Of a DNA stretch of 64,000 bases, positions 1 through 12,104 are shown piece after piece. Both the position numbers and the translations under genes were made by a program. Within the stretch, counting starts at the first letter, position 1; each line of letters begins with the position of its first letter. The stretch is from positions 250,543,008-250,607,007 of the forward strand of contig NC_053489.1 in NCBI RefSeq assembly GCF_905171775.1, in the 5' to 3' direction. The stretch comes from Rana temporaria (taxonomy: Eukaryota; Chordata; Amphibia; Anura; Ranidae). Below the pieces are notes generated by a model. That model ran no database searches. It worked only from the letters and a program-made list of their open reading frames with translations, and was not told the DNA's origin.

Positions 1-174
1 GAGGAGGTGGACCGTTTTTTTTTTTTGAAGAAAAATTATATATATTATTTTTTTTTTTCAATGGATCAAAAACTTTCAAAAACGCTAGTGAGCGTTTATC
101 GATGGTTATCAGCAGTGGCGGCTGGTGCTCAAAATTTTTGGGGGGGTGCAAACGAAAAAAAAAAAAATTGCAGC

Positions 175-920
175 CTCACTGTGCCCATCACATGCAGCCA
201 CTGTGCCTTCAAACGCAGCCACTGTGCCATGCCACCAAATGCAGCCACTGTGCCATCAATTGTCACCACTGTGCCATGCCATCAAACAGCAACTGTGCCA
301 TCAATTGTCACCACTGTGCCATGCCATCAAACGCAGCCACTGTGCCATCAATTGTCACCACTGTGCCATGCCATCAAACGCAGCCACTGTGCCATCAATT
401 GTCACCACTGTGCCATGCCATCAAACGCAACCACTGTGCCATCAATTGTCACCACTGTGCCATGCCATCAAACGCAGCCACTGTGCCATCAATTGTCACC
501 ACTGTGCCATCAATTGTCACCACTGTGCCATGCAACACAGCAACTGTGCCATCAATTGTCACCACTGTGCCATGCCATCAAACGCAGCCACTGTGCCATC
601 AATTGTCACCACTGTGCCATACCATCAAACGCAGTCACTGTGCCATCAATTGTCACCACTGTGCCATGCCATCAAACGCAGCCACTGTGCCCCTCAACTG
701 TTGCCACTGTGCCAATTGTCACCACTGTGCCCTTTAATTGTCACCACTGTGCCCCATGATGCCACTGTGCCCATTGTCACCACTGTGCCCCATGATGCCA
801 CTGTGCCCATTGTCACCGCTGTGCCCTTTGTCGCCACTGTGCCCCATGATGCCACTGTGCCAATTGTCACCTCTGTGCCCTTTGTCACCACTGTGCCCCA
901 TGATGTCACTGTGCCCCTTT
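175..920. repeat. GTG-rich minisatellite
   Basis: This stretch is a tandem array built on the short motif ccactgtgcc. It alternates with caattgtcac and gccatcaaacgcag to give a higher-order unit of roughly 47-48 bp. The distal part (about 690-910) changes to shorter units built on ccatgatgccactgtgccc and cctttgtcac. The array stays open in several frames on both strands, which produces low-complexity reading frames rich in Cys, His and Pro. I read these as by-products of the repeat, not genes. An A/T-rich lead-in (1-170) with A and T homopolymers precedes it. Confidence 0.9.
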
Positions 921-2050
921 CCCTGTAAAAAGCACTTACCTGAGGATTCCATGTGCTCCCTCGATGTCTTCTGCCGCTGTGGTGAAGCTTCAGCCAATCA
1001 GGTTCCTGATAACCAGAATCCGGGAACCTGATTGGCTGAAACGGCAGTTTGTCTTATGCAAGGAGCGCAGATTGCCTGCGCTCAGAGTATAGACAGCTGA
1101 GAGCCGGGGAAAAGCCTATCAGAGCCGCTGGCTTTGATAGGCAGTTCCCCTCAGCCAACCAGCTGCCGCTATTCGGGTAACCGGCGTCCCGCATCCGGTA
1201 ATCTGAATAGACCAGGCAGCGCTGGCAACCAACAATAACATACATTTGTGCATTTATGCACGAATGTGTGTTATTTGCGAGAGGGGGTGGCGCTGCAGCG
1301 CCCTCTATAGACGGCCGCCAGAACTGCGGCTAAAATGTCAAAATGACATTTTAGCCGAATAACAGTTCTTAAAGGGCCCGTTTTTTTTTTTTTTTTTTGT
1401 GACTGTGGGAGGGGGGGGGGGGGGGGGCGGCGCCCGTGCATCCCTATGGACGGGCCGCCACTGGTTATCAGCATTTATCGGCATTAGAACGCTTTCACAG
1501 CTGAAAAACATCTCTCAGAACCCACTAGTTTTGTTTTTTACTGCCTAAAAATGCCACTGCCCAAAACTGCTGATAACAGCCTATGTGTGCATGGACACAT
1601 AGGATAACATGATGGAGAGTATAATGACTGTAGAAAAAGACGTCTACAGCCAAAAACAGCAGCTGTAAAAACTGCAAAAAAACTTGTCATATGTTTCTGA
1701 TTGATCAGTGTCTTGAATAATTTCTCACCAATTCACACAGGGATAAGAAATATGTAGAAACTGTTTATTTGACTAGCTTGGTCACATAAAAAAAAACAGA
1801 AATAGCTTTAAAAACTTTAGGTATATTAAAATTGTAACTGAGCAGTTTCAATGATGCCGACCCACAGACAGCCCCAAGCAATTTCCAGCAGTTATGTCAG
1901 CCTACTTGCCCACAGATGGAGATTTTGGGAGATGATCCTCGGACGTGGAGGAGTGCACCACAAAGGTGCCGTCTGCCTGGACCCACTGATGGGATATTGC
2001 TGATGACCCTTGTCTACTGTGGTGATCGCAACCAGCTGGGCCGATAGTGG
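921..2050. other. Unassigned intergenic DNA with small palindromes and homopolymers
   Basis: I see no gene here. A perfect hairpin lies at 1327-1357 (14-bp arms, core gctaaaatgtca). A T-tract and a G-tract follow at about 1381-1430, in a GC-rich piece that looks like a MITE remnant. The rest (1500-2050) shows nothing I can assign. Confidence 0.5.
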
Positions 2051-2056
2051 GGATGG

Positions 2057-2492
2057 TTGGAGGAAACCACAGTATTCCACTCTGTGGGGACACGTTCAGA
2101 GATGACATCACAGAGCCACGCCGTTTGGAATATTTTTAGACCAATTCTACCACCAATTACAAGGCATGGCTATGGGGCAAATTTTGCACCATGCTACGCC
2201 AAAATTTCAATTGCCAATTGGGAGGAGTTGCACATTTGGAGCCACAATCCCTTTGCCTGAATATGGCAGATACATCAATGATGTACTCCTTATCTGGAAA
2301 GGGAACATGGACCAATTTTCCACATTTGTGTCTCATTGCAATAATAACCAATTAGGCACCAGTTTACGCATGTGGTGGATTCTGAAAAAGGAGTATTTTT
2401 GGACCTTGAGTTATCTAACGAACATGGTAACATAATTTACAGCAACCACTGTAAACCTACAAGTGGGCAACTCTTACTTGCATTATTGAGTT
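2057..2492 (+). pseudogene. Penelope-like element reverse transcriptase, 5' part (decayed)
   Basis: The three forward frames together spell a Penelope-type RT. Around 2160-2270 there is a FAPCYAKI-like stretch and WEELHIW. It is followed by GRYINDVLLIWKG, the RYIDD catalytic box with D to N at one position. Then comes FLDLELSNEHGNIIYS and a KPTSGQ motif at 2370-2470. Pieces lie in different frames with stops between them, so this is a molecular fossil. RT of this family makes DNA from the element's RNA. The reading stops at 2492 where another element is inserted, and resumes at 3926. Confidence 0.72.
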
Positions 2493-3925
2493 CTGACGAA
2501 GTTCCTAGTTCTAAAGGAACGAAACATGTAAACTCTTGGGGTACAGGGACCCCCCGATGCACATTTTGAACCTCAGTGCTTTTTTTTTTCTTTTGGAGCT
2601 CGGTAACATGGTTACCTTGAGCCACTAAGCAGCTTAAGGAAAAGTATCACATGGAGACATGAACAGTGCAATCTGAACATTACTTGCACGCTCAAATTGG
2701 AGAGACTGACCCCATGGAGACCTAATACATTCTTTATTCTCAACTTTGGAGATTGGTATTTGCCTAACATCATTGAAGACACTGTATAATTGCAGTTTTA
2801 TACTGGACATTACTATATCATTCACCTATCATTACTGCACTGATGAGGAGTGCTTCAGGCTCTGTGTGCTACACATGGATGGATGGCTCGGCTGCAAATC
2901 TCTCTGGCAGCACGTGAGTACAGATTTGATGTGGTAGCTACGACTCTGAGCTACACATAACAGCCCAACAGTGAGTACAACTTCAACCGTTTATTTTCTG
3001 TGGAATGCTGATCAATTATCTGCTCACCAACAGTGTATATATCAACACATCCAATATTCATGTAAGCCTAATTGCCATTAGCAGTTCAACAAGATTTCAA
3101 TATCTGATGGACATATCTACTTGATATATTAGAATGGACACTACCCATAAGTAATGGGAACCCGTCAATCAATTGTGGCTACATTGTTGCATAGTCCTCT
3201 CAAGTGCAGCATAGGTGAACTCTGATACTTAATGATCACTACTACAGTGTCTCAAATATATATTTTTGTTGAATGCCTCCTTATCAGTTACTATCTGATG
3301 GAAATTGAATAACTGTTTACGCCAGATGCGGCGACCCATCTGAAGAGCAGAGACATATATATATATACCACTTTTTTTCTCCAGCCTAGTAGAATTGTCT
3401 GTGGTCCCTGGGACTATATCTCTCTCATCTGATTTATCACTTGCCATTTATCTCCAATTGAGCAGTATTACTATACCACTATATAGTGGATCCCTCTCAT
3501 GTCCCCATTTTTGAGCTTTTTCTTTTTTGCAACTTTTCCCACTTAGACGGTGGTACTTTCACCTGTAGTTACAGGGAACCACCGCATGGTGTGGAAATCT
3601 TTAGGATTATTGATAGCAGTGGGGGTTTTATATGTGCTTGGGGTGGGGGGTCTCTTTGTGTTGTGTGGAGGGTGAATGGGTGAGTTATGGACTTAGATCT
3701 CCTTATTGGATGATCAAGCTCCAGTTTTCAATTTGTCACTGATTTTTGCCGTCTCGCTTTTGTGAGTGTATTCTCAGGTCACTTCTAGGGTACTATACCA
3801 TTATTGGTTACCTGTGTGTTTTTAATGCCTTTTATGCTCTATTTTCTGATATTTAATAAAACGTAGTAATAACTCTTAAGGGTGTGCAGCAGTCATTTTT
3901 CTTTTTTGTTTTTTTTTCTCTCTTG
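2493..3925 (+). mobile_element. Retro-inserted element inside the Penelope copy, ~20-bp TSD
   Basis: The sequence ttacttgcattatt plus gagtt occurs on both sides (2474-2492 and 3926-3945), with one extra base in the right copy. That is the duplication expected of target-primed or integrase insertion. The insert is 1.43 kb. It starts ctgacgaag followed by a short hairpin and cgaaac, has an AATAAA at about 3856, and ends in a pyrimidine-rich tract. I see no conserved reading frame, so it is non-coding or badly decayed. Reading the Penelope frame across the two flanks restores continuity, which supports insertion. Confidence 0.65.
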
Positions 3926-4190
3926 TTACTTGCATTATTCGAGTTGCCACCACCCTTCATGGCGTATTAATAACCCAGGGGGACAGTTCCACAGGTTGTG
4001 ACGCAAATGCAAAAAAAATAGAGGATTATGAAAAGTCAGACCCTCATGAATACATTTTTAGAGAAAGGTTATCCTGATACATTATTAGTGGATGCTTACC
4101 AGAAACATACATCCCCTTCTTGTTTACCCTCCAAAAATAGAGTTAAAAATAGAGAGTCCAATTCAGTTAGATTTGTTACAGGTTTTTTGA
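3926..4190 (+). pseudogene. Penelope-like element, C-terminal part (decayed)
   Basis: In one frame the right flank reads YLHYSSCHHPSW followed by NNPGGQFHRL. This is the conserved post-RT block of Penelope elements (LHYSSCHHP..W..NIP.GQF.RLRRNC). It continues as LEKGYPDTLLVDAYQK in a shifted frame, matching the 'FLxKGY' segment downstream. Several stops and shifts are present. No GIY-YIG endonuclease is seen before similarity fades near 4190. Confidence 0.68.
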
Positions 4191-5028
4191 GCTGCACGAT
4201 TCTGACTAAAACGAGAATCACAATTTTTTTGCTTAGAATAAAGATCACGATTCTCGTGGTGTAACATCTTCTTTCACATTATACAAAAAAATTGGGCTAA
4301 CTTTGCTGTTTCGTTTTTTTTAATTCCTAATTTTTTTTTTAAATTGCGTTTGAAAAACTGCTGCGCAAATACGGTGTGACATAAAATATTGCAACAACCA
4401 CTATTTTATTCTCTAGGGTCTCTGCTAAAAAAAATATATCATGTTTGGGTGTTCCAAGTAATTTTCTAGCACAATTTCTCTTAATGGCACCAACAATGGG
4501 GCCAAATGACACCAATGATGGGACAAAATTCCTCCCAATGACACCCACGAAGGGGCACAATTCCTCCAACTAACACCAACGATAGGGCATTATTTTTTTC
4601 CACTGATGACGTGATCTTTTCTTCTTCCAGTGGCCACAGTCTACCTCCACTAAAGTCTGAAGGACAGCAAACTGGCCTTTTGTTTAGAATGTTTGGGGAC
4701 CCCTGTTATAGACTGGTAATGTTTACTCATTTTTGACACCTTACCATTTGGGAAAATACCTAAAGATTGGGGAAAAGCACATGTGGTATATTATTCAAAA
4801 AATAGTCGAGATATGTATACTAGGAAACTGCAGATCAGCCAGGCCAACATCAAGAGTATGTAAAGTTAGAAAGGAATGGTAAGGGACTACATTCAAGATA
4901 TTGCCAGTACACATGACATCATAAGTAACAATCAACATTTATAAAGGATTTATAAAGGACCCTTCTTGTTAGACAAACCTATTAGGAGGAATTGAGCAGT
5001 GCTTTAGATAGAAGAAAGCCTGTGGACA
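4191..5028. other. Unassigned; fragment of a short dispersed repeat
   Basis: A piece at 4193-4262 (ctgcacgattctgactaaaacg repeated as its complement at the end) looks like a hairpin MITE remnant. The remainder is AT-rich with no convincing gene or element end. Confidence 0.4.
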
Positions 5029-5029
5029 T

Positions 5030-5763
5030 TTATCTGGATTCACATAGACCTGCCTAACGTTAGGCAGGCGTAGCGTATCTCATATACGCTACGCCGCGGT
5101 AAGTTAGAGAGGCAAGTGCTTTATTCACAAAGCACTTGCATCCTAAGTTACGGCTGTGTAGCGTAAATGTGCCGGCGTAAGCGCGCCTAATTCAAATTGT
5201 GAAGAGGTGGGCGTGTTTTATGCTAATGAATCGTGACCCGACGTGATTGACGTTTTGAACGAACGGCGCATGCGCCTTCCGTGGATGTATCCCAGTGCGC
5301 ATGCTCCAAATTACGCCGCAAAGACTCATTGGTTTCGACGTGAACGTAAATTACGCCCAGACCCATTCACGGACGCCTTACGCAAACGATGTAAAAATTT
5401 TAAAATTTGACGCGGGTCCGACGTCCATACTTAACATTGGCTGCGCCATCTTTTTTGGTGAAATATCTTTATGCCTGAAAACGCCCTACGTAAATGGCGT
5501 ATCTTTACTGCGACGGGCAAACGTAAGTTCGTGAATAGGCGTATCTCGCTGATTTACGCCTTCTAGGCGTAAATCAGCGTACACGCCCCTAGCGGCCGGC
5601 GTAAATAGACAGCTAAGATACGACGGCGCCGGCGGTCGTATCTTAGCTACATTTAAGTGTATCTCAATTTGAAAATACACTTAAATATACGACGGCGCAG
5701 ATTCAGAGTTACAAGGGCGTATCTACTGATACGCCGGCGTAACTCTACCTGAATCTGGCTAAT
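5030..5763. mobile_element. GC-rich MITE, family shared with 43.8 kb and 56.2 kb
   Basis: The element is bounded by tctggattca at the left and ctgaatctgg at the right, which are inverted. Internal arms are rich in tacgccg and gatacgacggcg words and have long internal inverted repeats. Two other copies of similar length (about 735 bp) lie at 43751-44490 and 56218-56952. No transposase is encoded. TIR edges are clear, but I cannot fix the TSD. Confidence 0.75.
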
Positions 5764-5969
5764 TGTTTATTTGGGCTTTGCTACAGCATTCAATACAGTA
5801 GCCCACGTATGCTTAGTTCTTCAAATTTGGGTCTATTGAGTATTGAAAACATTGTATGGGCCCGCATTAAAAATTGCTATAGGAACACATCCAGAGAGTA
5901 GTGGTACTGTATATGGCTATTTTATACAATAGCAACTTTACAAAAAGAACTTGGTAAAATAGAGGGGTG

Positions 5970-6370
5970 TTACAGTTACAGGGTAGATGAGATAAAATGT
6001 AAAATTATGTATTTGGGATTTAAAAATATGTCCTCATTAGGAGGAGCTTATCTGGAAATATTGGAAATGGAAAAAGATCTGGGGGTCCTTGTAAGCCATA
6101 GACTCAACAATAGCATGCAATGCCATCTTTTCGTTAGCAAAGCTAACAGAACACTATCATGCTTTAAATAGAGTATTTTTTCAAGGGACAAAACTATAAT
6201 TCTACCACTTTACAAAACTTGTTCAGTCTCATCTAAAGTACGCAGTTCAGGTTTGGTTATTGATGCTCAGGAAAGATGTCTTTGAGCTGGAAAGATATCA
6301 GAGAAGGACAGGAAACGAATAAAAGGATTGGAGGGCCTCAGTTATGTGGAATGATTTCAAAAGTTAAACT
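5970..6370 (+). pseudogene. CR1-like LINE ORF2, C-terminal fragment
   Basis: Forward-strand translation gives a run matching the end of a CR1/Jockey-type RT: YLGFKNM, then EMEKDLGVLVSH, then a VSKANRTLSCF stretch. After that come the VWLLMLRKDVFELERYQRR block and KGLEGLSYVE-like residues. It is interrupted by stops and shifts. The 3' end of the same kind of element reappears at 7315-7545, so sequence between 6380 and 7300 is probably inserted. Confidence 0.65.
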
Positions 6371-6379
6371 CATGGCATT

Positions 6380-7095
6380 TTTTCTCAGGGAATAGGTGCA
6401 GGTACTCCCCCCTTCCAAACCACCCCTTTACCCACCTTCGAGCACTGTCCCTTGGTTCCACCCACTACCCACCTCCCAGTACCACCCCTTTTAAGGAATA
6501 CAGAACCAAGTAATTTGTATGGAATTTGACACTAATAACAAGAAAAGCAATACAATAGATCCCATGCAGCCAACAATAGACCCCCCAGCAACCATAGATC
6601 CTCCACTGACAACAATAAACCTCCCCAGCAACACTAGACCCCCTACAACAATAGATCTCCCCAGTGACCATAGTACCTCCAGCAGCCAACATCAATAGAC
6701 CCTCCAGAACACTCTAGTACCCCTTTCCATTGCATACATTCTGTGCTGGAGGTTCGGCAACTGCGTTCCACCATGTTCCCGCTGAAAAAAAGCTCTTGTT
6801 AATTTGATACCCTTTGGAGAAGAGGCACTTAAAGCAGAACTGAAGTCCTGCTCTAAAAACAGTGAACAGGTTTGTATTGCGGAGAAGAAATGCATTGTCT
6901 CTTCTGCAATAAAATGCACCTACCTGCCTGCTTGCTGTCTTCTACAGGGCTGTAAATTGAGCTATGCATGCGCTTCTCAGCTTACAGACCTGGGTCAGTC
7001 TCTGTGTGCCAGGACCAGCAAACAGAAGAAGATGCCAGTGCCAGCTAGGGACTGTTGGAAATGTAAGTATTAACACCCGTAGTTCAACTGTTTAA
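6380..7095. other. Insert in the CR1-like LINE; degenerate caatagacc repeats
   Basis: Between the two LINE pieces there is a degenerate tandem (6555-6700) based on caatagaccccccagcaac, with period about 25-30 bp. A second piece at about 6830-6960 starts ttaaagcagaactgaag and resembles a dispersed frog MITE. No gene is seen. Confidence 0.45.
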
Positions 7096-7253
7096 CCAAG
7101 GGGTCTTAAACTGGTGGCCCTCCAGTTGTTGCCAAACTACAAGTCCTATCATGCCTCTGCCTGTGGGAGTCATGCTTGTAACTGTCAGCCTTGCAATTCC
7201 TTATGGGACTTGTAGTTTCCTAGCAGCTGGAGGGCCGCCACTTTGAGACCCCT
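7096..7253. mobile_element. Short palindromic MITE
   Basis: The left end reads ggtcttaaactggtggccc and the right end gggccgccactttgagacc, an imperfect inverted pair. The internal arms ccaaactacaagtcc and ggacttgtagtttcc are also inverted. The whole unit folds as one hairpin of about 150 bp with no coding capacity. Confidence 0.75.
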
Positions 7254-7314
7254 GGTTTAACCACTTCCCATCTCATACACTCCTATAGACCATAGCAATT
7301 TTAAATATTCTGTA

Positions 7315-7545
7315 ATCGATTGCTATGATTCTGTTACAATAAAAAGGTTCTTTACTGTTAGAGCAGTGGAAATGTGGAATTCATTTTCACAGTATCTGGG
7401 ATCAGCTGAGAGCATAGATAACTTAAAAAAATATATTAAATGTGGGTTTTAGCAGACACAATATACAGGGGTAAGAGAATTATTAGCGATAAACACACCC
7501 ACTGAACTGGATGGACCAGTCTCTTTATCTTACCAGAGCTGTACT
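7315..7545 (+). pseudogene. CR1-like LINE, 3' end
   Basis: One forward frame shows a VRAVEMWNSF...SAESIDNLKKYI pattern, the usual last block of CR1-type ORF2. It is followed by a 3' tail containing actggatggaccagtctctt, a hallmark word of CR1-like 3' UTRs in vertebrates. Frame breaks are present. Confidence 0.6.
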
Positions 7546-7839
7546 TATTTTGTCTTCACTACGTTGTGAGTTACTGACATGAAACAAGCCTGTAATAAAT
7601 TAAGAAAAAAGTCCAAACTTCTGTTATCTGTACTTTTTCCAGGTTTTTGACTCATGCCATACGCAGTAATGCCAGGATGCCAACATCTGTCCCAGAGGCC
7701 GCACCTTTAAAAATTCAGTCAGCAGTGCTCTCTCCCATATTCTTTTATTGCATGTTTCCTTTAAATAAGTGTATTGTATATGCAGTTAGTCTACATTTAT
7801 TTTGATGTTTGACTGTTGCTGAATACTATCATCCATTTT

Positions 7840-7862
7840 CCACTAGAGGGTGCTATTTGCAT
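7840..7862 (+). promoter_or_regulatory. CTCF-like site abutting an octamer motif
   Basis: The string ccactagagggtgctat (7840-7856) fits the CTCF core consensus closely. It overlaps ATTTGCAT (7855-7862), the perfect immunoglobulin/TCR octamer. No V leader is visible directly downstream. It may be a relic V promoter, a boundary element, or coincidence. Confidence 0.4.
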
Positions 7863-9091
7863 AGCCTTTGCATGTGCAAATGTGATGTAAGAAGCATGGG
7901 TCTTTAAATAGTGTTGAAGAATAAAAATAGAATACAAAATAAAATTACATTTATTAAACATCTGTCTATTTTATTTTTTCTGAAAGTTCTGATAGTTTTA
8001 TTAGCTTTGCTATTTAGTTATTTTTTCTTGAATTACATATTTTCTTTTGCATTATTACATTTTCCTTTAAAAACTGAATTGTTCAAACAAGCTTCAATTA
8101 TTCCTGATGGACACTTGAACATAATTGAAAAGGAGCACTGCCTGCAGGTTTCATGGTATTTATGGTGTATTAGTATTGATCTTCTGTGCTAGCTCCAACT
8201 TAAAGTGATAATAAACCCAAAACCCCAAATTTTTCATATTGCAGCTTACCAATCATTAGATGTAGCGGCTGAATTTGTTTTCTTTTTTTAGTCTTTTCCC
8301 CTTAGATTTTAACCCGGTGATATGGCCAGTAACACACTCTTTTATCTTAGGGTAGGGTGACTAGACATCTCCGGATTCCGGGGTCAGTCCCCGGATTGAG
8401 GACACTGTCCCCGGACCAAGTCTGTCCCCGGTTTTGTCCCCGGATTGGATTTGAACAGGGCCTGGGACAATTTCATAGACAGTCAGTGCAGAATAAAAAA
8501 AAAAAAAAGCTAAATTACACACCCCCACTCTGCTAGCTTGGGATGTATTTTTTTCCATTATCTGTGCCCATTTCTGATGATCATGTGCTGGTCAAAGTGG
8601 AGGGAATATTTCTTCAGTTTCGGGTGCATGCCCATTCCGCACCGCTCGCATGTTTTTCTGCCTTTGCTTAAGTCCCGGCCAGCCGCCTTGCCTGCTTATC
8701 TCCTTGCCTTCCCCGGCAGAGTGATCTTCCTTCGCTCCCCACCCAGTAGTAGTCGGGGCCCAGACAGTAAGGCGGGCATGCTGTGAGGCGGGCGGTGGCG
8801 GCAACGGGCAAAGAGAGGCAGCTGAGCTCAGCTGACGGTGTCCAGCAGCAGGAACAGAGGGGAAGCGGATCCAATCGTAGGGCTACCAGTGCCTTCAAGG
8901 CTTTGACACAGGTGTGCTTTGGGGGTGTCTGTGAATAGATGACATTGCACTTCATCTGTCTCTCTGGCATGTTGGTCATAAGTTAACAAAATCAGCACCC
9001 AGCAGCCATGTTATGTAACACACTGTGACAGAGCCCGCCAGAGCCATTATATAGTGCCTGCTATCTGTGAGTTATCATAATGCTGATGATC
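7863..9091. other. Unassigned; includes a ccccgg-rich dispersed repeat (8345-8460)
   Basis: The block 8345-8460 begins gggtgactagacatctccgg and has repeated gtccccgg words. An inverted copy lies at about 60680-60777, so this is one end of a dispersed element. The downstream 8460-9090 is partly GC-rich with no convincing exon. Confidence 0.45.
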
Positions 9092-9650
9092 TTAACCATT
9101 TGCCGACCACCCAATAGCAGATTTACTGCTACAGGGCAGTCATGTTGCGAAGGATCACATATATACATGATCCTGCATTCTGGGTCCACCGGTACCCACT
9201 GATCGTTATGTACACAGGCAGAACGGTGGTCTGTCAGTTTGGAAGACATTGATCCTGTGTTCCTGCAAAGCAGGTACAAAGATCTATGCCTTCCCTTAGT
9301 AAAAGCACCTCACGCCCAGTGACAAAACACTTGTTAGGTACACATTTAACCCTTTAATTGCCCTATATGTTATCCCCTTCCCAGCTAGTGTCATTAGTAC
9401 AGTGACAGTGCATATTTTTAGCATTAATCACTGTATTAGTGTCACTGGTTCCCACAAAGTTTCAAAAGTGTCACTTATGCTAGAGAACCGTTTCTCTATC
9501 TAAGGTCCATCGGACTTCCAACCAAAAAAGTCAGATGACTTTTTTTCCCCTCGGAAAGTCCGGCCGTGTGTACAAGGCATTTGTGTCCAATTTGTCCGCC
9601 GCAATATCGCAGTCTGCTACGAGTTGCTGATTTCCGCCAAAATTCTTGCT
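9092..9650. mobile_element. piggyBac-type non-autonomous element, left part
   Basis: It starts with TTAAccatttgccgacc at 9092, like other TTAA-flanked elements in this window (for example 12721). It shares the internal words gtgtcattagtacagtgacagtgc and tgtccgccgcaatatcgcagt with them. At about 9490-9580 it is interrupted by a fragment of a MITE carrying ggccgtgtgtac. The right end is not found. Confidence 0.6.
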
Positions 9651-9847
9651 TTAAAATGTGTGCATATCCTTAGTCCTTCCCTACACTGTATTTTAATATT
9701 TCCCACTCCTCATAACAGGGAGGGGATAGGTGATACATCATCCACTATACTTCTGTATTGCTCCAGAGTCATAGCCACAGGGAAAGAGAACATCTTATTA
9801 ACATAATTTATTATAAGTCAAGAAAGGATATCTAGAAATTCTTAGTG

Positions 9848-9850
<3 letters not shown>

Positions 9851-9921
<71 letters not shown>
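9851..9921. repeat. (TA)n microsatellite
   Basis: About 35 uninterrupted TA units. Reading frames across it give only alternating Ile-Tyr and are not genes. Confidence 0.97.
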
Positions 9922-9926
<5 letters not shown>

Positions 9927-10369
9927 AGGCATAAGAGTAAAGTTGAGATCCTTGTAGGATGTAATTACTAGAATGCAAAACATAACATAAAAAAATAAAG
10001 CAGTTAGTAATAATGATGAGTATATTTAACAAGTTATTGCAGGGAAAAATTTTGCAAAACGAACTGCAGCAGCCAATCAAATTTCCAAAATGTAGAACTA
10101 TCAAGACAGTGAAATATAATTGCTGATAATTGTTAGGACTTATTGCACCATTTTGCAATATAACGAAACCCCATATTTCTAGTGTGCCTATCTTATAATA
10201 CATGATCAATATTCTGTTTATTGCAAGCAAAAAAGATTTATTTTCAGAAAATAGGGCAATAAACTTTTTTGAAAATGTTAAAACGTTTTGAAATCTCCTC
10301 CTCCTTCCTTTGTCATATCATTGCCATTATAACATGCAGAGTACCACATATCTGGAAACAGCAGCAAAC

Positions 10370-10463
10370 ATGCACATCTTCCACTGCCTTCCCTTAATAC
10401 TTGAAGCAGTCTTTATGTGTAAGTAACTGACCACTGATAGCATCTACTGTAATTAGAATATAC

Positions 10464-10517
<54 letters not shown>

Positions 10518-10907
10518 AATTATTATTATTTTAAATGCTGAGCTTTACAGGAAATTAATGTAGGCTTCATTAGAATGTTACACTAATATTCCATCTGTTT
10601 ATTTTTCAGATTCTGCTTTTGCACAAACCGTGACCCAGTCACTACAGAACATGGTGCTCTCTGAGGGAACAAATATCACTATAGACTGCAATTATAATGG
10701 GTCAGCATATTCCATGTTTTGGTACCTGCAGAAGCCAGGACAGAACATAAAGTTTTTTCTGCAAGAACACACCAAAAAGGAAGACTTAGCTAATGACCTA
10801 AAAGAACGCGTTGACTATGAACATGACAAGACAGGTCGTCAGTTTCCCTTGAGACTGAAAAGTTTGACATCTTCAGATTCTGGGACATACTACTGTGCAT
10901 TGAGTCC
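10370..10907 (+). CDS. T-cell receptor alpha/delta V segment 1
   Basis: This is a germline V gene. Exon 1 (10370-10418) begins at the ATG encoding MHIFHC and ends with a GTAAGT donor. The 191-bp intron carries a (TA)n tract at about 10471-10516 and ends in tttttcag. Exon 2 (10610-10907) encodes the V domain. Visible features are QTVTQS at the N-terminus, the first Cys in ITIDCNY, the framework Trp in MFWYLQKPGQ, FPLRLKSLTSSDSGTYYC with the second Cys, and CALSP at the junction. Splice phase (1) keeps the leader and domain in frame and no stop is present, so it looks functional. TYYCA, the 23-bp RSS and the Ig fold fit TRAV/TRDV; alpha versus delta cannot be decided here. Confidence 0.87.
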
Positions 10908-10946
10908 CACACAGTGTGCAGGCAATGTAGAGGATGTACAATAATG
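10908..10946 (+). promoter_or_regulatory. V(D)J recombination signal (23-RSS) of V segment 1
   Basis: The heptamer is CACACAG (10908-10914), followed by a 23-bp spacer and a nonamer-like acaataatg (10938-10946). A better heptamer, CACAGTG, overlaps at 10910-10916 but would leave a 21-bp spacer. RAG1/2 would cut at the heptamer edge, directly after the CALSP codons. Confidence 0.7.
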
Positions 10947-10949
10947 TGG

Positions 10950-12100
10950 TGCCTGCATCTCTCAGTAAAACTCTAGCTAACCATGTGGTGGCAGTGTATA
11001 CATTCATCTAATTTTATTCCTTAAAAACCAACTAACTGAGTTCAAATCAGCTAAATACATTCCAGCTGCATCAAAACAAAACTCTTGATTTTATTGAGAA
11101 AGCAGTGGGAAAGCCTGTCCACTGCCTGCATCCTATATAGAGAATGACCCCAGCTATTTGTGTGGAATCAGTGGTCTCATTGCAAAGCTCAGGCTCACCC
11201 CTTGCTGAGTCAGATCTTGATGCCTGTATTTCATTGAATTACCTAGATTGCATGGATTATCCTGGACTGAGATACACTGTCTTTACAGATTGATCACATT
11301 CCTGCTGTTGAGGCAGGCTTATCAAAGAACCAATTTCCTTAATCTTTCTCCTGCAGCAACTGAAAGCCCAGCGACTGCAGCAGGAAAATGGAGGGGATCA
11401 GTTATTTTATATGACGCCAGCCTCCCCCCCCCCATCAAGGTCCTGCTGCCTCTGGGCCACTGTGTGCTCTCCTGCCCCCGCCCCCCATCCCCTCTGCAGT
11501 GCCTGCAGGTTCCCCCCTCCCCCTGTCTCAATGTGTCAAGATTGAGAGCAAAGGAAGGGGCTGATAAATATGTAATTTACCGGCTCCTTCCTTTTCTGAA
11601 TGGTACTGATCACTTACTCTGTGTTTACTGTGCTTCAGTATGTGGATGGACTGAAAGCTCTGTACAGAGAAATGAATGTCCATTCATTCTGTGCAGCTGA
11701 ACGCCCCCCAATGAGGCTCCTAAAAAATAAAAAATAAAAATTATTGTGAAAAAAATAAATACATAACAAGGTAAAAAGTAAAAAAATAAATAACCAAAAT
11801 GCAAACTACTAATGCCAGTAGTCACAAAGTTCACACTTCCAACCGGACCCTGGCATTCCATCACCGTGGAAGGGGCTCAAGATTGCAGGAAGGGGACCTG
11901 CTACAGAATATGTGAAAGATTCCCTCTGCTGGGCCATAATAAATGGTCCCATGAGGGAAGTAAAAGGCCCTGGGATCAGTGGGAAGGGGCCCCGGCAGGG
12001 GTCAGGAGCCCGTCAGGGGGCTCTTCATGATTTCTTGTACCGGGATCCTGAAGGTTCTAGTTAAGCCTCTGTGTCAGTTCATAAATATTCTGCTATAAAA
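10950..12100. other. Unassigned flank of V segment 1
   Basis: No gene or clear element is visible. At 10982-10997 a ggtggcagtg word resembles a weak CTCF core. A C-rich stretch lies at 11420-11530. Long open frames here lack recognisable domains. Confidence 0.4.
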
Positions 12101-12104
12101 CATA